Below, piece after piece: positions 57,548 through 64,000 of a stretch of 64,000 nt of DNA (position 1 is its first letter; each line of letters opens with the position of its first letter). A program made the position numbers and the translations under genes. The notes beneath the pieces are model-generated. The model did no database searches. It saw only the letters and a list, made by a program, of their open reading frames with translations, and was not told the origin of the DNA. Source of the stretch: Chromobacterium haemolyticum (GTDB lineage Bacteria; Pseudomonadota; Gammaproteobacteria; Burkholderiales; Chromobacteriaceae). The stretch lies in contig NZ_MUKU01000003.1 in NCBI RefSeq assembly GCF_002081825.1, positions 171,788 to 235,787 on the forward strand. The letters run 5' to 3'.

Positions 57548-60500
57548 GCCGGCGCTCCCGGCAGCCATTGCAGCAACTCGTCCAGCCGGCAGCCGTCCAG
57601 CAGGCTACGCGCCCGCGAGAGGAACGGCGCGTAAGCCGGGTCCGCGCCCAGCGCACCCACCTCCAAGCGCAGCAGGGCGGCGCGCGCGCCGCGCAAGTAG
57701 CCGCGCCGCAAAGCCTGCCGCAACTCGTCCAGCGCCTCCTCCGGCGGCCAGCGCAGCGCCGGCTCCGCGCCGCTCAGCCACGCCAGCCCCAAGCGCTGGC
57801 CAATCCAGTCCAGCAGGCGCTCTACGCGGATGGGCTTGACGAAGAAATCCTCGGCGCGGATGCCCGCGTCGTTGTCCTGCCCCCGCTCGAAGGCGTTGGC
57901 GGAAATCACCGCCAGCGCCGGCGCGTCGCCGTGCCGACGACGGATGCGCCGCAGGGTTTCCCAGCCGTCCAGGCCCGGCATCGCCAGATCCATGCACACC
58001 AGATCCGGCAGCGTCCCGGCCTGCTCCAGCCGGTCCAGACAAGCCTGGCCGCTGGCGGCCTGCTCCACCTCGAAGCCCAAAGGCAGCAAGGCGCTGGCCA
58101 GCATCTCCCTGTCCTGCGCATGATTGTCCACCAGCAGCACCCGCCGCCGCCGGCCCTGGTAGCCGACGCGCGCCGACAAGGGCGGCGCCGGCGCGGCGCC
58201 CAGCCGCGGCAGGAACAAGCGCAGCGTAAATACGCAGCCCCCGCCCGGCCGGCTATCCAGCCTCAGCTCGCCCCCCATCAGCGAGGTCAGCATCCCCGCA
58301 ATGGTCAGGCCCAGCCCGCTGCCGCCCTGGCCGGCGGCCCCGCTGCCGCGTTCAAACGGCTCGAACACGCGCTCGGCCTCCTCCGGCGCGATGCCGGGGC
58401 CGGTGTCGGCAATTTCGAAACACGCCACCTCGCCCTGATAGCGCAGGCCCAGGCTGACCTCGCCGTGCGCGGTGAACTTGACCGCGTTGCCCAGCAAGTT
58501 GATCAGAACCTGCCTCAGCCGGCGTTCGTCGGCGCGCACCCTGGCCGGCCATTCCCCTTGCGGCAGAAAACGAAAGCCCAGCCCCTTCTCCCGCGCCTGC
58601 AACTGGAACATCGCCGTCAATTGGCGGATGAACTCAGCGAAATCCAGCGGCCGCGGCTCCAGATTGAGCCGGCCGCTCTCGATCCGCGCCAGATCCAGCG
58701 TGCCCTCGATCACCGACAGCAGGTGATCGCCGCTGCGACGGATCACCGCCAGCGCCGGCCGCTTCGACGGCGGAATCTCAGGGTCCCCGTCCAGGATCTG
58801 CGCATAGCCCAACATGCTGTTCAGCGGCGTGCGCAGCTCATGGCTGAGCGTGCTCACATAACGGCTCTTGGCCTGGTTGGCCTGTTCCGCGGCCCGGCGC
58901 GCCTTTTGCAATAGCGCGTCGGTGCGGCGGTGGGACGCGATCTCCCGCAACAAGCGCTGGGTCTGCCGCTTGGACTCCTGCCTCGCCACCTGCCGGCTCT
59001 GGCGCAGCAAAACCAGCCACCACGCCAGCACGCTGCCGCCCAACAGCAGGCCCGCGCCCAGTTGCGGCAGCCGCGCCGCCAGCGCGTCCAAGCCCGGTCG
59101 GCTCCGCGCCAGGCAAAACAAGCCGCCCAACAACAGGCCCAAGCCCGCCAGCAACAGCGTCATCAGCAGCAGATAATCGGCCAGGCCTCGTTGCAGATAC
59201 GGCCGGCAAGCACTCGGCAACAGCCGGCTCAGCCATGCGCGCCATTGCTCGTCCAGCCGCGCCTTGGGCTTGCAGCGGTCATCGCAACGCGCGTCCAGCG
59301 TGCAGCACAAGGAGCAGATCCAGCCTCGATACGCCGGACAGCTCACCATGTCCGGCGGCTCGTACTGGCGGCGGCACAATACGCAGCGCTGCGGCGGGGT
59401 CGGCGGCAACGCCGGCCGGCGCGCCAGGTAATAACGGCCGCCGCTGAGCCAGGCCAGCGCCGGCGTGGCCAGCAAAGCGGTCAGCAAAGACAGGAAGGGC
59501 GCCAGCGGCTGCATCTGCTCGCCCAACGCCCCCAGATGCGCCGACACCGAAACCGCCGAGGCCAAGACCAGCGAACCCAGCCCCACCGGATTGACGTCGT
59601 AGAGATAGCCCCGGCGGAACTCTATGCCCGGCGGGCTCAGCCCCAACGGCTTGTTGATCGCCAAATCCGCCGCCACGGTGACCATCCAGGCGATGGCCAG
59701 ATTGGCGAACAGCGCCAGCACATGCGCCAGCGCCTGGAAAACCTCCAGCTCCATCAGCAAGAGCGCGATCAAGAGATTAAAGACCACCCACACCACCCGT
59801 CCCGGATGGCTGTGGGTCAGCCGCGCGAAGAAATTGGACCAGGCCAGCGAACCGGCGTAGGCATTCGTGACATTGATCTTCAGCTGCGACAGCAGCACGA
59901 ACAGCACCGTCGCCGCCAGCGCCAGCCGGCCGTCGCCCCATCCCTGGACATAGCCGAACCAATACAGGCGCGCCGGATCCGGCGCCGGCCCTCCGGCCTG
60001 ACTATGGTCCAGAACCAGCCAGGCCAGCAGCGCGCCGCCCAGCATCTTCAGCATGCCCGGCAACACCCAGCCCGGGCCGCCGGCCAGGCAAGCCAGCCAC
60101 CAGCGGCGGCGCTGGCCGGCGGCGGGCGGCGGCATGAAGCGCAGATAGTCCGCCTGCTCCCCCATCTGCGCGATCAAGGCGATGCCGATGCCGAAGGCCG
60201 CACCAAAACGGCGCAGATCGAAACCGCCCGCCCCGCCTTCCGCCCCGGCATAGTGCCAGAAGCCGCTCAGCGCCTCCGGCTGGCGCGCCAGCACAAAGCC
60301 GTAAGGCAACAGCAGCAAGCCCAGCCACAGCGGCTGGGTCCAGGCTTGCAGCCGGCTGATGGCGGTGACCCCGTGAGCCACCAGCGGCAGCACCGCCACT
60401 GTGCACAGCAGATAGCCCCAGGCCGGCGGCAGACCAAACCCCAACTCCAGCGCATACGCCATGATGGCGGCTTCCAGCGCGAAGAAAATAAAGGTGAAGG

Positions 60501-60885
60501 CGGCGTACAGCAAGGAAGTGACGGTGGAGCCCAGATAACCGAAACCGGCGCCGCGGGTCAGCAAATCCATGTCCACGCCATAGCGGGCGGCGTAGACGCT
60601 GATCGGCAGGCCAACCAGCAAAATCACCAGCCCCACCGCCAGAATGGCCCAGGCCGCGTTGACGAAGCCTCCCGCCGTCAGCATCGCCGCGCCCACCGCC
60701 TCCAACACCAGAAAGGCGGCGGCGCCGCCCAGCGCGGTGTGCGCCACTCGCCACGGCGACCAGCGCCGGAAGCTGTGCGGGGTATAACGCAGCGCAAAAT
60801 CCTCCAGCGACTCGCGCGCTACCCAGCTGTTGTAATCGCGACGGACTTTCACCGCGTAAAGCGGCGCGGGATCGGAGGCGGACAT
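57544..60885 (-). CDS. Transporter-like hybrid sensor histidine kinase (NCS1-permease-like + Cys-rich + HisKA/HATPase + REC)
   Basis: 1,113 residues. Residues about 40-480 form a 12-segment permease resembling NCS1 nucleobase transporters (GAGFGYLGSTVTSLLYAAFT; FGIGIALIAQMGEQADYLRF). Residues 501-538 are a Cys-rich knuckle with eight Cys (C501, C504, C516, C524, C527, C528, C534, C538), followed by two more membrane segments, a coiled coil, phospho-acceptor His682 (VSTLSHELRTPLNSMLGYAQ), ATPase domain (LINLLGNAVKFTAHGE, SGLGLTIAGML) and a receiver with Asp966 (CMDLAMPGLDGWETLR). Sited upstream of urea genes, it may sense urea or a related compound by its transporter part. Substrate and cysteine role are inferred. 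Confidence 0.9.
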   Translation of the reverse strand: MSASDPAPLYAVKVRRDYNSWVARESLEDFALRYTPHSFRRWSPWRVAHTALGGAAAFLVLEAVGAAMLTAGGFVNAAWAILAVGLVILLVGLPISVYAARYGVDMDLLTRGAGFGYLGSTVTSLLYAAFTFIFFALEAAIMAYALELGFGLPPAWGYLLCTVAVLPLVAHGVTAISRLQAWTQPLWLGLLLLPYGFVLARQPEALSGFWHYAGAEGGAGGFDLRRFGAAFGIGIALIAQMGEQADYLRFMPPPAAGQRRRWWLACLAGGPGWVLPGMLKMLGGALLAWLVLDHSQAGGPAPDPARLYWFGYVQGWGDGRLALAATVLFVLLSQLKINVTNAYAGSLAWSNFFARLTHSHPGRVVWVVFNLLIALLLMELEVFQALAHVLALFANLAIAWMVTVAADLAINKPLGLSPPGIEFRRGYLYDVNPVGLGSLVLASAVSVSAHLGALGEQMQPLAPFLSLLTALLATPALAWLSGGRYYLARRPALPPTPPQRCVLCRRQYEPPDMVSCPAYRGWICSLCCTLDARCDDRCKPKARLDEQWRAWLSRLLPSACRPYLQRGLADYLLLMTLLLAGLGLLLGGLFCLARSRPGLDALAARLPQLGAGLLLGGSVLAWWLVLLRQSRQVARQESKRQTQRLLREIASHRRTDALLQKARRAAEQANQAKSRYVSTLSHELRTPLNSMLGYAQILDGDPEIPPSKRPALAVIRRSGDHLLSVIEGTLDLARIESGRLNLEPRPLDFAEFIRQLTAMFQLQAREKGLGFRFLPQGEWPARVRADERRLRQVLINLLGNAVKFTAHGEVSLGLRYQGEVACFEIADTGPGIAPEEAERVFEPFERGSGAAGQGGSGLGLTIAGMLTSLMGGELRLDSRPGGGCVFTLRLFLPRLGAAPAPPLSARVGYQGRRRRVLLVDNHAQDREMLASALLPLGFEVEQAASGQACLDRLEQAGTLPDLVCMDLAMPGLDGWETLRRIRRRHGDAPALAVISANAFERGQDNDAGIRAEDFFVKPIRVERLLDWIGQRLGLAWLSGAEPALRWPPEEALDELRQALRRGYLRGARAALLRLEVGALGADPAYAPFLSRARSLLDGCRLDELLQWLPGAPA

Positions 60886-61152
60886 GGCGGCGGCCTTGAG
60901 CGTATGCTAACAACAGCTTCAATGCAAAAAGCTTGCCAATGGCCGCCGCGGGCCGTAAAGCTCGGCGGCGCGGCATCGCGCGCGGCCGCGCCCGTTTTAT
61001 ACGATACGAATCGTAAATGTACTGATTGCGTAAAGAATTTCGCTGCACCGCCCGTAAACAAGCTATTCACACAACATTAAGCAAGCGCTAATATTCATTG
61101 GCAACCACCACCCAGGCCGGCCCCGCCGACCCGCCACATTAAGGACTTCCCG

Positions 61153-61308
61153 ATGGATACCCTGTTGTTTCTACTGCTAGCCGCCTCCCTGCTGGCCCTG
61201 ATTCTGCGCAAGCGCCAATGGGCCTACGCCAGCTGGGGCCTGGCCTTCGCGCTCACGCTGTACTGGTTCAAGTTCCACGCCACCAGCACATTGCCCATTT
61301 CCCTGTGA
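61153..61308 (+). CDS. DUF5993-family small membrane protein
   Basis: 51 residues, start MDTLLFLLLAASLLALILRK, then a second hydrophobic segment WGLAFALTLYWFKFHATS. Small two-segment proteins of this type are found next to dsbB, whose start is 10 bp on; the intervening TGAGGAG gives dsbB its ribosome site. Probably a partner of the disulfide-generating system; function unproven. No strong ribosome site of its own (AAGGACTT). Confidence 0.75.
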   Translation: MDTLLFLLLAASLLALILRKRQWAYASWGLAFALTLYWFKFHATSTLPISL

Positions 61309-61318
61309 GGAGCCCGAC

Positions 61319-61867
61319 ATGACGCAAAACCTCACCGGCAAACTAAACCAGCTGGGCCTGCTGCTGATCAACCTGATGCTGCTCGTCGCCTTCTACTTCC
61401 AGTTCGCCCAGCATGAACTGCCCTGCCCGCTCTGCCTGCTGCAACGCGTGGCCTTGTGCGCGATAGCGGTGGCGCTGGCCGCCAACGTGCTGCTGGGCGA
61501 CAAGCCCGGCCATTACGGCATGATGCTGCTGGCCGCCGCCGCCGGCTTCGCCGTGGCCGGCCGCCAAGTGCTGTTGCACATCGCCCCCGGCGACGCCGGC
61601 TTCGGCCCGCCCGTCCTGGGCCTGCACTTCTACACCTGGGCCGCCATCGCCTTCTTCGCCGTCTTCATCGGCAGCGGGCTGTTGCTGATGCTGTGCCAGC
61701 GAGAACACAGCTTCGACCGCCAGCCCCCGGCGCAACTGAGCCGGCTGGCCAGAGCCGGCGTGGCCCTGACCATGTTGCTGCTCTTGGGCAACGCCCTGTC
61801 CGTGTTCCTCGAATGCGGCCTGGCGGCCTGCGGAGAAAGCCCGATCAACTATCTGCTGCTTAACTAA
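61319..61867 (+). CDS. dsbB: Disulfide bond formation protein B
   Basis: 182 residues, four membrane segments. First redox pair in FAQHELPCPLCLLQRVALCA (CPLC), quinone-contact Arg in LLQR; second periplasmic pair near the end in VFLECGLAACGESPINYLLL. Reoxidises DsbA using ubiquinone. The second pair is spaced C-x5-C and lies nearer the C-terminus than in E. coli DsbB, so it may belong to a DsbB-like subgroup. Confidence 0.88.
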   Translation: MTQNLTGKLNQLGLLLINLMLLVAFYFQFAQHELPCPLCLLQRVALCAIAVALAANVLLGDKPGHYGMMLLAAAAGFAVAGRQVLLHIAPGDAGFGPPVLGLHFYTWAAIAFFAVFIGSGLLLMLCQREHSFDRQPPAQLSRLARAGVALTMLLLLGNALSVFLECGLAACGESPINYLLLN

Positions 61868-61885
61868 ACCCGCCCCGCGCCGCCG

Positions 61886-62809
61886 CTAGATCGACCAATC
61901 CTCGTCCGGCGCGGCGGCGCGCGCCGCCGGCGCTTCCGGCCGCAGCACCAGCCACAGCGCCAGCGCGATCAAACCGCCGCCCAAGGCCTGGGACAGCGTC
62001 GCCGTCTCGCCCAGCGCCAGCCAACTCCAGAAAATGCCGAAGGGCGGAATCAAGAACGTCACCGTCAACGCCTTCAGCGGGCCGACGTCGGCTATCAAGC
62101 GGAAGTACAAGATATAGGCCAGCGAAGTACACAGCAGGCCCAAGGCCAGCATGGCCAGCCACACTTCCGCTCCCGCCGCCGGCCACCTCAAGGGCTGCGC
62201 GCTTGCCTGCCACGCCATGAACGGCAACAGCAGCACCACCGCGCCCAGCTGGCTGCCCAAAGCCACCACGCGGCTATCCAGGCCGCCCCGGTCCGCTATC
62301 CAGCGCCGGGTCAGAAACCCCGCCAGCCCATAGCAGGCGGTGGCCGTCAGACAAGCCGCCACGCCCCACAGCGCTTCCGGCCCCGCGGCCGGCCCCGTCC
62401 GCGTCAACACCGCCACGCCCGCCAAGCCAATCAACACGCCGGCCAGCTTGTTGGCGGTAATACGTTCTCCAAACGCCGCCGCGCCGATCAACACCCCCAT
62501 CAGCGGCGTGCTGGCGTTCAAGATCGCGCTATAACCGGCCGGCAACACCCGGGCCGCCAGCGCGAACAGCAAAAAAGGCAGGCCGGAATTGATCACCCCC
62601 AGCATCATGGTGGCGGCCAGCTTGCCCTTGAAGGACAAACGCACCCGCAGCAAGGCGATCAACCCCAACAGGCCCGCCGCCCCCAGCGCCACCCGGCCAA
62701 ACGCCGTGGGCAAGGCGCCCAGCGCCGGCGCAGCGATGCGCATGAACAAAAAACTGCCGCCCCACAAAGCCGCCAACAGCAGCAAACGACTCAAGCTCGC
62801 CATCCCCAT
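61886..62809 (-). CDS. EamA-family (DMT) transporter
   Basis: 307 residues, ten membrane segments in two EamA repeats (LLLAALWGGSFLFMRIAAPA; VALGSQLGAVVLLLPFMAWQ). Drug/metabolite transporters of this kind export amino acids or small metabolites. Divergent from a LysR-type regulator with 120 bp between. Confidence 0.88.
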   Translation of the reverse strand: MGMASLSRLLLLAALWGGSFLFMRIAAPALGALPTAFGRVALGAAGLLGLIALLRVRLSFKGKLAATMMLGVINSGLPFLLFALAARVLPAGYSAILNASTPLMGVLIGAAAFGERITANKLAGVLIGLAGVAVLTRTGPAAGPEALWGVAACLTATACYGLAGFLTRRWIADRGGLDSRVVALGSQLGAVVLLLPFMAWQASAQPLRWPAAGAEVWLAMLALGLLCTSLAYILYFRLIADVGPLKALTVTFLIPPFGIFWSWLALGETATLSQALGGGLIALALWLVLRPEAPAARAAAPDEDWSI

Positions 62810-62929
62810 GATGCCTCTCCCTTCGCCTTGTATTTAACTTTGCTAAACCAGATACTGAAATCATCAACCGCAAAGATGCGGCGAACAAACGATTTTTCCT
62901 GCTTGATGATTTAGAAAATCTAAACGAAT

Positions 62930-63823
62930 ATGCCCAAACCACCGCTGGACTCCCTCCGCTTCTTTGAAGCCGCCGCAAGACGGCTCAGCGTCAAGCAGGC
63001 CGCCGAAGAACTGCACGTCACGCCCGGCGCCGTCTCCCAGCAACTGCGCAAACTTGAAAGCTTCCTCGGCCAGCCCTTGTTTGAACGCCGCGCCCGCGGC
63101 CTGACGCTCAACGCCGCCGGCCGCGACTACCTGGACGCCTGCCGCCAAGCGCTGGACCTGATAGACCACGCCACCGCGCGGCTAAACGGCGCGCGCCGGG
63201 TGATCCTGCTCAGTTGCACCCCCTCGTTTGGCGCTCAATGGCTGCTGCCGCGGCTACAGGGCTTCCTGCGCGAGCACCCGCATATCGACGTCCACGTCAG
63301 CACCGGCAACCGCGTGGTCGACCCCGCTTCGGAAAACATCCACTTCGCCGTGCGCCACGGCCTGGGCGACTACCCCGGCCTCAACGCTTGCAAGCTGCTG
63401 GACGACGAACTGACGCCGGTATGCGCGCCCACGCTGCCGGCGCGGCTGGACGCCCTCAGCGGGGAACGGCTGCTGCACGACGAACACCGCGGCGATTGGC
63501 AGCTATGGAGCCGCGCCGCCGGCCTGGAACTGGACTGCGACCAAGGCGTGGTCTGCGTGGACTCCAACGCCGCCATCGAAGCCGCGCTGGCCGGCCGCGG
63601 CTACGCGCTGGCGCGGCGCTCCTTGCTGCAAGCCGAACTGGCCGCCGGCCGGCTGCGCGAACTCCCCGCGCCGCAGCTGCGAAGCGACCTCGCTTATTAC
63701 CTGATACACCGTCCGGACCTCCTGCGCGACCCGAAAATGGGCGTCTTCAAACAATGGCTGCTGGAACAAGCCGCGGCCGCCCAAAACAAAAGCCCGCCGG
63801 GCGGCGTAATGCCAGTCAGTTAA
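62930..63823 (+). CDS. LysR-family transcriptional regulator (GcvA-like)
   Basis: 297 residues. N-terminal HTH: LDSLRFFEAAARRLSVKQAA, EELHVTPGAVSQQLRKLESF, LGQPLFERRARGLTLNAAGR; effector domain VILLSCTPSFGAQWLLPRLQ, ENIHFAVRHGLGDYPGL and CVDSNAAIEAALAGRGYALA, typical of the GcvA/AmpR subgroup. Likely controls the divergent EamA gene. Its stop lies inside a terminator stem. Confidence 0.92.
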   Translation: MPKPPLDSLRFFEAAARRLSVKQAAEELHVTPGAVSQQLRKLESFLGQPLFERRARGLTLNAAGRDYLDACRQALDLIDHATARLNGARRVILLSCTPSFGAQWLLPRLQGFLREHPHIDVHVSTGNRVVDPASENIHFAVRHGLGDYPGLNACKLLDDELTPVCAPTLPARLDALSGERLLHDEHRGDWQLWSRAAGLELDCDQGVVCVDSNAAIEAALAGRGYALARRSLLQAELAAGRLRELPAPQLRSDLAYYLIHRPDLLRDPKMGVFKQWLLEQAAAAQNKSPPGGVMPVS

Positions 63824-63840
63824 CGCTGACTGGCATTTTT
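63809..63840 (+). terminator. Terminator overlapping the LysR stop codon
   Basis: ATGCCAGTCAG-TTAACG-CTGACTGGCAT, 11-bp stem with the TAA stop in the loop, then TTTT. The remaining 160 bp to the window edge show no supported gene. Confidence 0.85.
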
Positions 63841-64000
63841 CGTTGGATATTTGTGTGCCCTGTTCTTCACGACTCGCGGGCAATGTCGGCCTGGTCTGCG
63901 TGGTGGCAGCACAAACAGCCTCGACTGCTCCAGTAAGCGCGCCAATTGGGCGGGTAACGTACCTGCTGATGCCAGACTGGCAAAGCACAACACATTCAAT

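Noticed and set aside
58930..61080. 716-codon frame antisense to the hybrid kinase
   Set aside because: Gln/Arg-rich shadow; the kinase strand carries all recognisable motifs.
63841..64000. Open frames at the right edge
   Set aside because: No start with ribosome site, no recognisable motif on either strand; may hold the promoter or end of a gene outside the window.

Overview
The window is about 64 kb of GC-rich chromosome from a betaproteobacterium. The gene set, codon use and many products (monomeric AcnA, NadK-RecN pair, PheC-type cyclohexadienyl dehydratase, urt-ure cluster with HupE/UreJ) suggest Chromobacteriaceae (Neisseriales), most likely Chromobacterium or a close relative. This placement is inferred from protein resemblance, not from a marker gene. 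Coding density is high. There is one tRNA gene, no rRNA, no CRISPR array and no recognisable transposase.

Layout. 1-3827: valine/isobutyrate catabolism (partial acyl-CoA dehydrogenase, enoyl-CoA hydratase, 3-hydroxyisobutyryl-CoA hydrolase, mmsB). 3925-9925: an MscS channel with a cyclic-nucleotide domain, dusC, an acetyltransferase, a nucleoside hydrolase, a DUF1653 protein, a deacetylase and msrA. 10053-15593: a membrane histidine kinase with a FixJ-type regulator, then nadK and recN. 15708-16440: tRNA-Ser(TGA) followed by a compact cassette that looks like a phage C4 antisense-RNA immunity unit with one small target gene and no other phage gene. 16440-20828: an SRPBCC protein, a chimeric GAF/RCK remnant, and a P1-peptidase/amino-acid-permease pair facing a LuxR-type regulator. 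20982-24925: pheC, a secreted chorismate-lyase-like protein, a periplasmic binding protein, a cupin and cutC. 25023-34351: housekeeping genes (maoC-like, guaC, an orphan ParA, HAD and DHH phosphatases, yigZ, nfeD-SPFH, yciB-yciI-bolA, two parvulin chaperones). 34608-45240: a chemoreceptor, polyamine-type transport genes, acnA and fumC, an SRAP protein, and a P-loop kinase behind an attenuator-like leader.

45339-60885 is a single-direction urea unit. A permease-like hybrid sensor kinase and its LuxR-type response regulator lie upstream of urtABCDE (high-affinity urea uptake), ureDABCEFG (nickel urease and its assembly factors) and hupE/ureJ (probable nickel permease). The window ends with a DUF5993-dsbB pair and a divergent EamA exporter/LysR regulator pair.

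Points that stand out: the C4 cassette with its internally complementary antisense and target segments; the 1,113-residue transporter-like/Cys-rich/kinase/receiver fusion beside the urea genes; an attenuator with mutually exclusive hairpins at 44581-44691; a dispersed family of intergenic inverted-repeat elements (two copies of about 145 bp and several short ones); and a GAF/RCK gene chimera.
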